Part shown: piece by piece, positions 27,934 through 36,852 of the stretch
How positions within the stretch are numbered: position 1 is the stretch's first letter
How the letters are laid out: each line of letters begins with the position of its first letter
Assembly (NCBI RefSeq): GCF_000473165.1
Contig: NZ_KI421504.1
Span: 930,596 to 994,595 of the forward strand
Length of the DNA: 64,000 nucleotides
Source of the DNA: Leisingera aquimarina DSM 24565
GTDB taxonomy: Bacteria; Pseudomonadota; Alphaproteobacteria; Rhodobacterales; Rhodobacteraceae
Direction of reading: 5' to 3'
Made by a program: the position numbers and the translations under genes
Notes under the pieces: model-generated
Told to the model about the DNA's origin: nothing
Seen by the model: only the letters and a program-made list of their open reading frames with translations
The model's database searches: none

Positions 27934-28455
27934 ATGCGGATCCCGTTCGGAGTGATGGTTCTGGCTGGCGCGCTGGCAGTGGCCGGCTGCGGTCAAAAGG
28001 GGCTGCGTGTCCTTCAAAAGCCTGGCCCCGGCCCGGATGAGTTCCTGATCCTGCCGTCCAAGCCGCTGAGCACGCCGGAGAACTATGCGTCGCTGCCTGC
28101 GCCGACCCCGGGCGGCAGCAATCTGACGGATCCCGACCCGAAATCCGAGGCAGTGGCTGCATTGGGCGGCAACCCCTCGGCCCTGGTGTCCGGCAGCGGC
28201 GTGCCATCGGGCGATGCGGCACTGGTCACCGCTTCCAGCCGCTACGGCGTGGAGCCGGGAGTGCGTGAGACGCTGGCCTCGGAAGATGCGAAATTCCGCC
28301 ACCGCAACCGTCACCTGGGGCGGATCAAGATTGTTCCGGTTGACCGCTATGAGCAGTTGTACCGGAAGCAGAGCATTGATCCATTTGCAGTCAGCGAACA
28401 ATTCCGCAAGGCAGGCGCGGCCACACCGTCGTCGCCGCCCGAAGAAGAGTCCTGA
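27934..28455 (+). CDS. DUF3035 (BamF-like) lipoprotein
   Basis: A 173-residue precursor with a lipoprotein signal: MRIPFGVMVLAGALAVAGC, lipid-modified cysteine at 19. The mature part is Pro- and Ser-rich (DEFLILPSKPLSTPENYASLP) and ends in an acidic tail. It matches the alphaproteobacterial DUF3035 family, which includes a subunit (BamF) of the Caulobacter outer-membrane assembly machine; that role here is inferred. A GGAG site lies 9 bases before the ATG. Its position after lspA is typical. Confidence 0.85.
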   Translation: MRIPFGVMVLAGALAVAGCGQKGLRVLQKPGPGPDEFLILPSKPLSTPENYASLPAPTPGGSNLTDPDPKSEAVAALGGNPSALVSGSGVPSGDAALVTASSRYGVEPGVRETLASEDAKFRHRNRHLGRIKIVPVDRYEQLYRKQSIDPFAVSEQFRKAGAATPSSPPEEES

Positions 28456-28622
28456 ACTCTCACAATTCCGCCAGCCAGTCTTGCATGACGCCAGCGGCAG
28501 CGTAGGTTGACAGCAGTCTTTCTGCTGGCAATGGGCGGCGTTTTGTGGCTGCAATAGGCGAAAGAGCAGTAACCGCACGGTCCCAGGCAAGGGCAAAGGT
28601 GCAAGAAATTGGAGGATGCCAG

Positions 28623-29966
28623 ATGATCCAAAGGATCACATTGGCCGCCGCAGCGCTGAGTGCTGCCCTGTCCGCGCCTGTACGGGCTGAGGATGAGGCG
28701 GTGACCGCGTTCACCCTGGACAATGGCATGGACGTGGTGGTGGTCGAGGATCACCGCGCGCCCGTTGTGCAGCAGATGGTCTGGTACCGGGCCGGTTCGG
28801 CCGACGAGCCGCCGGGGCAGTCCGGCGTGGCTCATTTCCTGGAGCATCTGCTGTTCAAGGGTACCGACAAGCTGGCCCCGGGAGAGCTGTCGGCCACCGT
28901 GCGCGCCAACGGCGGCCAGGACAACGCCTTCACCAGCTATGACTACACCGCCTATTTCCAGCGCGTTGCCGCCGACCGGCTCGAACTGATGATGCGGATG
29001 GAAAGCGACCGGATGACCAACCTCCGCCTGAGCGAGGAGGATATCGCCACCGAGCGCGAGGTGATCCTGGAAGAGCGCAACCAGCGCACTGATAACGACC
29101 CGGTGGCGCTGTTCCGCGAGCAGCTGCAGGCGGTGCAGTACCTGAATCACCGCTACGGCCAGCCGGTCATCGGCTGGCGCCACGAGATGGAAAGCCTGGA
29201 TATGGAGGATGCGCTGTCCTTCTACCGCACCTACTATGCGCCCAACAACGCCATCCTGGTGGTCTCCGGGGATGTCGAACCGGAAGAGGTGAAAGCACTT
29301 GCCGAGACATATTATGGCGTGCTCTCGGCAAACCCTGAACTGCCGGAGCGCTTCCGCAGCCAGGAGCCGCCGCAGACCGCTGCCCGCCGCCTCACTTTTG
29401 AGGACCCGCGCGTTGCTCAGCCTTATGTGCAGCGCTCCTATCTGGCGCCTGAGCGCGACAGCGGCGCGCAGCAGAAAGCTGCGGCGCTTTACTTGCTGGC
29501 CGAACTCTTGGGCGGCGGCAGCACCTCCTACCTGGCCAATGCGTTGCAATTCGACCAGCAGGTCGCCGTCTACTCCGGCGCCTTCTATTCGGGCAGCTCG
29601 CTGGATGATACGTCCTTCACTTTCCTTGTGGTTCCGGCTGAGGGCGTCAGCATGGATCAGGCCGAGGAGGCGCTGGATGCCACTATCGCCCGCTTTCTGG
29701 AAGCTGGAGTGGACGAAGCTCAGCTGGAGCGCATCAAGCTGCAGCTGCGGGCCGCCGAAATCTATGACCGCGACAACGTTAACGGAATTGCCAATCGCTA
29801 TGGCCAGGCGCTCAGCATCGGGCTGACAGTGCAGGACGTTCAGGACTGGCCCAAGATCCTGCAATCGGTCACGGCGGATGAGATCATCGCTGCCGCAAAT
29901 GAGGTTCTGCGGCCGGAGACATCAGTCACCGGCTGGATGACGCGCGGCCAGGAGGTGACCCAATGA
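28623..29966 (+). CDS. M16 family zinc peptidase, catalytic subunit
   Basis: A 447-residue exported peptidase with a signal peptide (MIQRITLAAAALSAALSAPVRA). The inverted zinc motif HFLEH is at 71-75 and EREVILEERNQ supplies the downstream ligand glutamate near 150. It has two M16 homology halves and is of pitrilysin/processing-peptidase type. It likely degrades peptides in the periplasm. A strong GGAGGA site precedes the ATG at 28623. It overlaps the following M16 gene by four bases. Confidence 0.93.
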   Translation: MIQRITLAAAALSAALSAPVRAEDEAVTAFTLDNGMDVVVVEDHRAPVVQQMVWYRAGSADEPPGQSGVAHFLEHLLFKGTDKLAPGELSATVRANGGQDNAFTSYDYTAYFQRVAADRLELMMRMESDRMTNLRLSEEDIATEREVILEERNQRTDNDPVALFREQLQAVQYLNHRYGQPVIGWRHEMESLDMEDALSFYRTYYAPNNAILVVSGDVEPEEVKALAETYYGVLSANPELPERFRSQEPPQTAARRLTFEDPRVAQPYVQRSYLAPERDSGAQQKAAALYLLAELLGGGSTSYLANALQFDQQVAVYSGAFYSGSSLDDTSFTFLVVPAEGVSMDQAEEALDATIARFLEAGVDEAQLERIKLQLRAAEIYDRDNVNGIANRYGQALSIGLTVQDVQDWPKILQSVTADEIIAAANEVLRPETSVTGWMTRGQEVTQ

Positions 29967-31282
29967 CCTTGCTGAAATTCATGGCGGCATCTTTGGTGGC
30001 CTGTGTCTTGGCACTGCCCGCCTGGGCCGGAGTTAAGATCGAGGAAGTCACCTCTCCCGGCGGCATCACCGCCTGGCTGGTCGAGGACCATGCGATTCCG
30101 TTCTCCGCTCTTGAGCTGCGCTTTCGCGGCGGCACTTCTTTGGATGCCCCCGGAAAACGCGGAGCGGTGCACCTGATGGCCGGATTGCTGGAGGAAGGCT
30201 CCGGCGATCTGCGGGCGCAGGATTATGCCCGTGCACTGGAATCCCTGGCGGCGGAGTTTTCCTATGATGCCGACAAGGATTCTGTATCCATTTCGGCCCG
30301 ATTCCTGACTGAAAACCGCAAGGATGCAGTCGCTCTTTTGCGCCAGACCCTGTTTGAGCCGCGGTTTGACCAGGATGCGCTGGACCGGGTCCGGGCACAG
30401 GTGCTGGCGGGATTGAGGTCGGATGCCAAGAACCCGAACACGATCGCGGGCGAGGCCTTTTCCCGGATGGCCTTTGGCGATCACCCTTATGCCAGCGACG
30501 GCAAGGGGACGCTGGTGTCCGTTTCCGCGCTTAGCCGGCAGGATATTTTTGATGCCTATGAAGCGGTTTTTGCGCGAGACAGGCTGTACGTCAGCGCGGT
30601 GGGCGATATCACCGCTGAGGAACTTGGTGTGCTCCTGGATGAGTTGCTGAGCGCCTTGCCTGCAGAGGGCGGCCCGATTCCGGGCCCGGCTGAAGTTTCA
30701 ATCGCGGGCGGTGTCACTGTTGTGGATTTCGACACGCCGCAATCTGTGGCCCTGTTCGGCCAAAAGGGGATCAAGCGCGAGGATCCGGATTTTTTCACCG
30801 CTTATGTGATGAACCAGATCTTGGGCGGCGGCTCATTCGAGACCCGGCTGATGACCGAGGTGCGGGAAAAGCGCGGGCTGACCTACGGGGTCTATTCCTA
30901 CCTGGTGCCGCGTGACCTGGCGGCGGTCTATATGGGGTCGGTGGCCTCGGCCAATGGCAAGATGGCTGAAGCGGTTGAGGTGATCCGCAATGAATGGCGC
31001 CGCATGGCCGAACAAGGCGTGACGGAGAAAGAGCTTAAGGATGCGCAGACCTATCTGACCGGCGCCTATCCGCTGCGCTTTGACGGTAACGGCCGCATTG
31101 CCTCGATCCTCGCGGGCATGCAGATGGACCATTTGCCGATCAGCTATGTGGAAACCCGTAACGACCGTATCAACGCTGTCACGCTGGAAGACGTGAACCG
31201 CTTTGCTGCGGAATTCATGGATCCAGACGGTTTGCATTTCGCCATTGCAGGACGCCCTGAGGGGCTGGAATCCACCAACTGA
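29963..31282 (+). CDS. M16 family partner subunit without zinc motif
   Basis: A 439-residue exported protein with a signal peptide ending near LALPAWA. At the place of HxxEH it has HLMAG (70-74), so it cannot bind zinc in the usual way. It keeps the R/Y pair segment REKRGLTYGVYSY, which contacts substrate in M16B enzymes. By analogy with mitochondrial processing peptidase and other bacterial pairs it probably forms a heterodimer with the preceding catalytic protein. The ATGA overlap supports balanced synthesis of both chains. Confidence 0.92.
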   Translation: MTLLKFMAASLVACVLALPAWAGVKIEEVTSPGGITAWLVEDHAIPFSALELRFRGGTSLDAPGKRGAVHLMAGLLEEGSGDLRAQDYARALESLAAEFSYDADKDSVSISARFLTENRKDAVALLRQTLFEPRFDQDALDRVRAQVLAGLRSDAKNPNTIAGEAFSRMAFGDHPYASDGKGTLVSVSALSRQDIFDAYEAVFARDRLYVSAVGDITAEELGVLLDELLSALPAEGGPIPGPAEVSIAGGVTVVDFDTPQSVALFGQKGIKREDPDFFTAYVMNQILGGGSFETRLMTEVREKRGLTYGVYSYLVPRDLAAVYMGSVASANGKMAEAVEVIRNEWRRMAEQGVTEKELKDAQTYLTGAYPLRFDGNGRIASILAGMQMDHLPISYVETRNDRINAVTLEDVNRFAAEFMDPDGLHFAIAGRPEGLESTN

Positions 31283-31290
31283 CAGCTTTC

Positions 31291-31314
31291 AGGCGGGGCC
31301 GCGATACCCCGCCT
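31291..31314 (+). terminator. Hairpin after the M16 pair
   Basis: AGGCGGGG (31291-31298) pairs with CCCCGCCT (31307-31314). There is no T-run, so it is at best a weak or factor-assisted terminator. Confidence 0.4.
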
Positions 31315-31456
31315 GGCATCCTGCACAGCACACTGCCGCCCTCGGCAGCGGACGCTTGCCGCTTTCCCTTTCAATTTACCCCAAACTCATGTATGGGCGG
31401 GCTTGTCTGAGACGATGTGCCAGGCCCCGGCACGCGAAAGCAAGATAGATGGGGCC

Positions 31457-31511
31457 GGCGGCAATGGGGCCGCCACGCAAACGGGAGACCCGGAGGGCCG
31501 GGAGTGCTCCC
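31457..31511 (+). promoter_or_regulatory. pnp leader hairpins
   Basis: GGCGGC (31457-31462) pairs with GCCGCC (31469-31474), and GGGA (31500-31503) with TCCC (31508-31511), just before the pnp ribosome site. In E. coli the pnp leader is cut by RNase III for autoregulation; whether these hairpins serve that purpose is an inference. Confidence 0.4.
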
Positions 31512-31527
31512 AATTAGGATACGCTAG

Positions 31528-33672
31528 ATGTTTAACGTTTCGAAAAAATCGATGCAGTGGGGCGAAGAGACGCTCACACTGGAAACCGGCAAGGTTGCCC
31601 GCCAGGCTGATGGCTCTGTGATTGCCACGCTGGGCGAAACCTCGGTCATGGCCAACGTGACCTTTGCCCGTCAGCAGAAGCCCGGCCAGGACTTCTTCCC
31701 GCTGACCGTGCATTATCAGGAAAAATACTATGCTGCGGGCAAAGTGCCCGGCGGCTTCTTCAAGCGCGAAGCGCGCCCGACCGAAAAAGAAACCCTGACC
31801 GCGCGCCTGATCGACCGTCCGATCCGCCCGCTGTTTGTTCCCGGCTTCAAGAACGAAGTGCTGGTGATGTGCACCGTGCTGAGCCACGATCTGGTCAACG
31901 ACCCGGACATGGTTGCAATGATCGCCGCTTCCGCTGCGCTGACTCTGTCGGGCGCACCGTTTATGGGCCCGATCGCAGGCTGCCGCGTTGGATTCGAGGA
32001 TGGCGAGTACGTCCTGAACCCGACCGTTGACGACATGCAAGACCTGCGCCTGAACCCGGAACAGCGTCTGGACCTGGTTGTTGCCGGCACCAAAGACGCC
32101 GTGATGATGGTGGAATCGGAAGCATACGAGCTGTCCGAAGCAGAAATGCTGGGTGCGGTGAAATTTGCCCACGAGCAAATCCAGCCAGTCATCGACCTGA
32201 TCATCTCGCTGGCCGAAGAAGCCGCGAAAGAGCCGTTCGACTTCCAGGCGCCGGACTACTCCGAGCTGTACGAAGCCGTCAAAGCTGCCGGCGAAACCGA
32301 GATGCGCGCTGCCTTTGCGATCAGCGACAAGCAAGAGCGCACAGCCGCGGTTGCCGCCGCCCGCGAAACCATCAAGGGGGCGCTGTCCGAAGAGCAGCTG
32401 GGTGACGCAAACCTGGGTTCCGCGCTGAAAAAGCTGGAAGCCGGCATTCTGCGCGGCGACGTTGTCAAAACCGGCAAGCGTATCGATGGCCGTGCGACTG
32501 ACGAAATCCGTGACATCGTTTCGGAAACCGGCCTGCTGCCGCGGACCCATGGTTCGGCACTGTTCACCCGCGGTGAAACCCAGGGTCTGGTTGTGACCAC
32601 GCTGGGCACCGGCGATGACGAGCAGTTCATCGACGCGCTGCACGGCAACTTCAAATCCAACTTCCTGCTGCATTACAATTTCCCTCCCTACTCGGTGGGT
32701 GAAGTTGGCCGTGTTGGCGGCCCCGGCCGCCGCGAAATCGGCCACGGCAAGCTGGCCTGGCGTGCGCTGCAGGCGGTACTGCCCGCGGCAACCGATTTCC
32801 CCTACACCATCCGCCTGGTCTCCGAGATCACCGAATCGAACGGTTCATCTTCGATGGCTTCGGTCTGCGGCGGCTCGCTGTCGATGATGGACGCAGGTGT
32901 GCCGCTGAAAGCACCGGTTGCCGGTGTTGCGATGGGCCTGATCCTGGAAGACGATGGCTCCTACGCGATCCTGTCCGACATCCTGGGTGACGAAGACCAC
33001 CTCGGCGACATGGACTTCAAAGTGGCAGGCACCGAAAACGGCATCACCTCGCTGCAGATGGACATCAAGGTTGCAGGCATCACGCCCGAGATCATGGAGA
33101 AAGCCCTGGCCCAGGCCAAAGACGGCCGGATCCACATCCTCGGCGAGATGGCGAAAGCTCTGACAGAAGCGTCCGAATTCTCGGTCCACGCTCCGCGCAT
33201 CGAGACCATGCAGATCCCGACCGACAAGATCCGTGAAGTGATCGGTTCCGGCGGCAAGGTGATCCGCGAGATCGTCGAAGTGTCCGGCGCCAAGGTCGAC
33301 ATCAACGACGATGGCGTGATCAAGATCGCCAGCCCGAACGGCGAGGCCATCAAGAAGGCCTATGACATGATTTATTCGATCGTGGCAGAGCCGGAAGAAG
33401 GCCAAGTCTACACCGGCAAGGTTGTGAAGATCGTCGACTTCGGCGCCTTTGTGAACTTCTTCGGCAAGCGCGACGGCCTGGTGCACGTCAGCCAGATCGA
33501 AAACCGCCGCCTGAACCATCCTTCGGACGTTCTGAAGGAAGGCCAGGAAGTGAAGGTCAAGCTGCTGGGCTTTGATGACCGCGGCAAGGTCCGCCTGTCG
33601 ATGAAAATCGTGGATCAGGAAACCGGCGAAGAAATCGCGCCGGAAAAGAAAGAAAAAGCAGAGCAGGACTGA
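31528..33672 (+). CDS. pnp: Polyribonucleotide nucleotidyltransferase (PNPase)
   Basis: PNPase degrades RNA 3' to 5' with phosphate and is part of the RNA turnover machinery. The 714-residue protein has two RNase PH domains (first with [22 protein letters not shown]; second with [14 protein letters not shown] and [20 protein letters not shown]), a KH domain ([17 protein letters not shown]) and an S1 domain ([18 protein letters not shown]). An AGGA site lies 8 bases before the ATG. Unlike the common rpsO-pnp order, rpsO lies about 10 kb downstream, so pnp has its own promoter and terminator. Confidence 0.97.
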   Translation: MFNVSKKSMQWGEETLTLETGKVARQADGSVIATLGETSVMANVTFARQQKPGQDFFPLTVHYQEKYYAAGKVPGGFFKREARPTEKETLTARLIDRPIRPLFVPGFKNEVLVMCTVLSHDLVNDPDMVAMIAASAALTLSGAPFMGPIAGCRVGFEDGEYVLNPTVDDMQDLRLNPEQRLDLVVAGTKDAVMMVESEAYELSEAEMLGAVKFAHEQIQPVIDLIISLAEEAAKEPFDFQAPDYSELYEAVKAAGETEMRAAFAISDKQERTAAVAAARETIKGALSEEQLGDANLGSALKKLEAGILRGDVVKTGKRIDGRATDEIRDIVSETGLLPRTHGSALFTRGETQGLVVTTLGTGDDEQFIDALHGNFKSNFLLHYNFPPYSVGEVGRVGGPGRREIGHGKLAWRALQAVLPAATDFPYTIRLVSEITESNGSSSMASVCGGSLSMMDAGVPLKAPVAGVAMGLILEDDGSYAILSDILGDEDHLGDMDFKVAGTENGITSLQMDIKVAGITPEIMEKALAQAKDGRIHILGEMAKALTEASEFSVHAPRIETMQIPTDKIREVIGSGGKVIREIVEVSGAKVDINDDGVIKIASPNGEAIKKAYDMIYSIVAEPEEGQVYTGKVVKIVDFGAFVNFFGKRDGLVHVSQIENRRLNHPSDVLKEGQEVKVKLLGFDDRGKVRLSMKIVDQETGEEIAPEKKEKAEQD

Positions 33673-33697
33673 TCCCAGTCTGACTGCACATAAACAG

Positions 33698-33728
33698 CCC
33701 GGGGCGCGCGATCCGTGCCCCGGGTTTT
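33698..33728 (+). terminator. Intrinsic terminator after pnp
   Basis: CCCGGGGC (33698-33705) pairs with GCCCCGGG (33717-33724) around an 11-base loop and is followed by TTTT. Confidence 0.8.
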
Positions 33729-33748
33729 CCATTTTCGCCGGGACGCTC

Positions 33749-34633
33749 ATGGAACAGTCTTTGCCGCCCCGTGTGACCATCATTACGGTCACCTATAATT
33801 CTTCTGCCGTTGTTGAGAGCCTGTTGCGCTCCATTCCATCTTCGGTGCCTTGCATTCTGGTCGACAACGCCTCCCGGGATGCGGAAGACACCTGTGCCCT
33901 GGCCGCAGCGCATGGCGCCCGGTTCATTGAAAATCCGGAGAACACCGGCTTTGGTCCGGCCTGCAATCAGGGGGCTGCACAGGCCGGCACGGAGTTTCTG
34001 TTTTTTGTGAATCCCGATGCCGAACTGTTCGAGGACACGCTGGAGCATCTGTTAGATGCCGCCGATGCACACCCCGAAGCATCCGCCTTCAATACCCGCA
34101 TTGTCAAAGGTGACGGATCGCTGTTCTTCAAGCGCCGCAGCAAGCTGATTGCGAAATCTCTGTGGCTGGGGCGGGATGCCGCGAACCAGGACGGCGAGGT
34201 TCCGGTGCTGTCCGGCGGTGCCATGCTGGTGCGCAAATCCGCCTTCGAACAGGTTGACGGGTTCGACCCGAAGATTTTTCTGTTCCACGAGGACGACGAC
34301 CTCAGCCTGCGCCTGAAGGCGGAATGCGGGCCGCTGCGTTATGTTTACGGTGCGCAGGTCCGGCATCTGTTGGGGCACTCCACCGAACGCTCAGCCAAAA
34401 CCGCGGCTTTGAAAGCCTGGTACATGGGCCAGTCGCGCGTCTATGGCGCCCGCAAGCACGGCGTGCCTTTTGGCTTCCTGCGGGCGTTGGGGGAGGCGTC
34501 GCTGCAATTGGTCTCACCGCTGAACCTGTTGTCGGCGCGCAAACGGTCCAAGAACTGGTACTACTTCCGCGCCATCCTTAGCAGCGCCGGCCAGAAGTCC
34601 GCAGACCGCCCGCCGCCTTGGCAGCAAGTCTGA
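33749..34633 (+). CDS. Family 2 glycosyltransferase (rhamnosyltransferase-like)
   Basis: A 294-residue GT-A fold enzyme. VTIITVTYNSSAVVESLL opens the nucleotide-binding domain, ILVDNASRD and NTGFGPACNQG follow, and the metal/sugar region is FFVNPDAELF. A later GGAMLVRKSAFEQVDGFDP and FHEDDDLSLRL are typical of rhamnosyl- and related transferases. It probably transfers a sugar to a surface glycan in the cytoplasm. It is 42 bases upstream of an RgpF-like gene in the same direction. Confidence 0.88.
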   Translation: MEQSLPPRVTIITVTYNSSAVVESLLRSIPSSVPCILVDNASRDAEDTCALAAAHGARFIENPENTGFGPACNQGAAQAGTEFLFFVNPDAELFEDTLEHLLDAADAHPEASAFNTRIVKGDGSLFFKRRSKLIAKSLWLGRDAANQDGEVPVLSGGAMLVRKSAFEQVDGFDPKIFLFHEDDDLSLRLKAECGPLRYVYGAQVRHLLGHSTERSAKTAALKAWYMGQSRVYGARKHGVPFGFLRALGEASLQLVSPLNLLSARKRSKNWYYFRAILSSAGQKSADRPPPWQQV

Positions 34634-34675
34634 CCCGGCTGGCACACCAATAGTTGCAATTTACAGGCGTCCTGC

Positions 34676-35851
34676 ATGAAACGGCCCCCGCTTTGGAAAA
34701 TCACCCGCGAGCTGCAACGCCCGTTGCAGCAGATCACCCAGCTGCCCAGCCGCCTCGGCTCGCTGCTGCTGGGGCGCTGGTGTTACGACGCGTTCCTGGC
34801 GCGCAAGATTCGCTGCACCGAGGGCGCTATACCGCCCGGGCCGCAGCCTGCGGTCTATCTGATCTTTCCCAGTCAGGGCCTGCAAGCCTCGCATTTCATC
34901 GCTCTGCGCTATCTGATCGACAGCGGCTATGCCCCGGTTGTGGTCTCCAACGTCCCGCTTAGCGGTGCCGACCGGCAGCGGCTGAGCGAGGTCTGCTGGC
35001 TGTGCATGGAACGGCCCAATTTCGGGTATGACTTTGGCGGCTACCGCGACGGGTTGCTGACGGCGCACGCGCGGCTGGAACAGATTGACCGGCTGGTGCT
35101 GCTGAATGATTCCTCCTGGTTTCCGCTGCCAGGGGCAGGCGACTGGCTGACGGAAGCACAGGCGCTGAATGCGGACTTCGCGGCTGCCGCCTGCAACTAC
35201 GGCCATCCGCGGGTGGAGGCAGAGAACTTCCGCAGCATCAATTGGGGGTATTCTACCGCCAGCCGCAATTTCCAGTACTGTTCTTATGCGCTGATGCTGT
35301 CAGGGCGGCTGATGGAGGACCCGGGGTTCATCAGGTTCTGGAAGCGTTTCCCGCTGACCAACAACAAGAAATTCATCGTCCGCCGCGGTGAAACCGGCCT
35401 CACCCAATGGGTTCTGGCACATGGGTTTTCGCATGGTGCCGTGCTGAAGACTGCAGATTTGGATCAGCGGCTGGCGCAATTGCCACGGGACAGGATCCGG
35501 CGCATCGCCGAAGAAACTGTCATCTTCGGCCGCCCCAGCCTGGCGGCGCTGAAGGCCCGGCTGCTGTCAAACGACGACGCCCCAACGGAAGATTACCTGT
35601 CTTTCATCCTGACCGCTGTTGCCACACAAGGTGTCAGTTATACGCTGCCCGCCTACCTGCATGCCGAGGCGGGGTTTGCATTCCTCAAGAAATCGTCCTG
35701 CTGGCTGACCCGGGACGGGTCGGATATCACTCTGCGTTTTGCAGCCGGGCTGACAGGCGAGGCTGGTCAAGCCTTTGCCGCAGAGGCGCGCCAACTGCGT
35801 CAAAGCCGGGCGCCGGACTTTCCACCGGCACCGAACGGGTTTCAGCCATAA
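34676..35851 (+). CDS. RgpF-like rhamnan synthesis family protein
   Basis: A 391-residue protein with the RgpF family core: SGYAPVVVSNVPLSGADR, the signature RPNFGYDFGGYRDGLL near residue 118, VLLNDSSWFPL, and FQYCSYALMLSGRLM. RgpF proteins act in polyrhamnose or O-antigen side-chain synthesis in other bacteria. With the preceding family 2 glycosyltransferase it may form a small surface-polysaccharide module, but no sugar-nucleotide or export genes are adjacent. Substrate is unknown. Confidence 0.8.
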   Translation: MKRPPLWKITRELQRPLQQITQLPSRLGSLLLGRWCYDAFLARKIRCTEGAIPPGPQPAVYLIFPSQGLQASHFIALRYLIDSGYAPVVVSNVPLSGADRQRLSEVCWLCMERPNFGYDFGGYRDGLLTAHARLEQIDRLVLLNDSSWFPLPGAGDWLTEAQALNADFAAAACNYGHPRVEAENFRSINWGYSTASRNFQYCSYALMLSGRLMEDPGFIRFWKRFPLTNNKKFIVRRGETGLTQWVLAHGFSHGAVLKTADLDQRLAQLPRDRIRRIAEETVIFGRPSLAALKARLLSNDDAPTEDYLSFILTAVATQGVSYTLPAYLHAEAGFAFLKKSSCWLTRDGSDITLRFAAGLTGEAGQAFAAEARQLRQSRAPDFPPAPNGFQP

Positions 35852-35885
35852 AACAAAAAAGAACAAGCCGCCCGAAGGCGGCTTG
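35850..35885 (-). terminator. Intrinsic terminator of the peroxiredoxin gene
   Basis: On the minus strand CAAGCCGCC-TTCG-GGCGGCTTG, a nine-base-pair stem with the very stable TTCG loop, is followed by TTCTTTTTTG. It also lies at the end of the facing RgpF-like gene. Confidence 0.88.
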
Positions 35886-35910
35886 CGAACATTGCGATGG
35901 CGAACGCGGG

Positions 35911-36564
35911 TTACTCCGGTGCCTTGGTCTTGCGCAGATAGGGGAAGATGGTCTCGAACTCGCCGAACTTCGCCTTGGCGTCCTCGTTTGATACGGTAGG
36001 CGGAATGATCACATCCTCGCCGGGCACCCAGTTCGCCGGGGTGGCAACGCCCTTGCCCAGCGACATTTGAAGGCCGTCCAGCGCCCGCAGGATCTCGGCA
36101 AAGTTGCGGCCCACGGTCATCGGATAAGTCATCGACAGTTTCAGCTGCTTGTCCGGGCCTATGATGAACACCGACCGCACGGTGGCGCTGTCCGCCGGGG
36201 TGCGGCCATCGGGCAAATACGCTTCGGCAGGCAGCATGTCGAAGGCTTTGGAAACCGCCAGCCCGTCATCAGCGATGATCGGGAAGCCCGGCACGGCCTT
36301 GCCGTATTCCTCGATGTCCTTTTTCCATTTCTTATGGTCCTCAACACCGTCAACCGAAACGCCAAGGACCTTGGTGTTGCGCTTGCTCCATTCCTCGCTC
36401 AGCTGCGCCACGGCGGAAAACTCGGTGGTGCAGACCGGGGTGAAATCCTTGGGGTGCGAGAACAGGATCGCCCAGCTGTCACCGATCCAGTCATGGAAGG
36501 TGATGGTGCCCTGATCCGTTTCCGCAGTAAAATCGGGGACAGTGTCGTTAATGCGCAAACCCAT
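35911..36564 (-). CDS. 1-Cys peroxiredoxin (Prx6 type)
   Basis: A 217-residue peroxidase that reduces hydrogen peroxide and organic peroxides. The peroxidatic cysteine C45 lies in HPKDFTPVCTTEF, and it is the only cysteine in the protein, so this is a true 1-Cys enzyme needing an external reductant. The long C-terminal part with TYPMTVGRNFAEILRALD is typical of the Prx6 group. A perfect AAGGAG site precedes the ATG. It is divergent from an aldehyde dehydrogenase gene, with a palindrome in the shared upstream region. Confidence 0.95.
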   Translation of the reverse strand: MGLRINDTVPDFTAETDQGTITFHDWIGDSWAILFSHPKDFTPVCTTEFSAVAQLSEEWSKRNTKVLGVSVDGVEDHKKWKKDIEEYGKAVPGFPIIADDGLAVSKAFDMLPAEAYLPDGRTPADSATVRSVFIIGPDKQLKLSMTYPMTVGRNFAEILRALDGLQMSLGKGVATPANWVPGEDVIIPPTVSNEDAKAKFGEFETIFPYLRKTKAPE

Positions 36565-36721
36565 GGCGGTATCTCCTTGTCATATGAATTTTGAGTCGTC
36601 TTGACTGCAACCTAAGTAGTCTAGCGCAACGATACAGCCCCCGTACCGGGAAACCACGAAAAATTGCCGCAAGCCCCCACGGCGAAGAATTGCAACCGTT
36701 CCAAGGGGCCATTGACAGTGT

Positions 36722-36748
36722 CCGCGATAATTTGATCAAATTACGCGG
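36722..36748. promoter_or_regulatory. Palindrome between peroxiredoxin and aldehyde dehydrogenase genes
   Basis: TAATTTGATCAAATTA (36728-36743) is a perfect 16-base palindrome. It is extended by CCGCG on the left and CGCGG on the right, with one extra A on the left side. It lies about 110 bases before the aldehyde dehydrogenase start and 160 before the peroxiredoxin start. A TTGACA (36712-36717) lies close by. It is a strong candidate operator; the binding protein is unknown. Confidence 0.6.
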
Positions 36749-36852
36749 CGATGCCTTTGCCCCGCCCTTGCCCCCATGCCGGAGCAGTGACACAGTGGCC
36801 GCGAAACCGGCAAGGCGGTAACCGGAATACCTCTGACTTGGGAGATCCCGAC

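Noticed and set aside
28347-29864. 505-residue open frame opposite the M16 peptidase gene
   Set aside because: The M16 gene on the other strand has a signal peptide and full catalytic motif; the reverse frame shows His/Gln-rich composition and no family features.
31387-32745. 452-residue open frame opposite pnp
   Set aside because: pnp is unmistakable on the plus strand; the reverse frame is a by-product of its codon bias.
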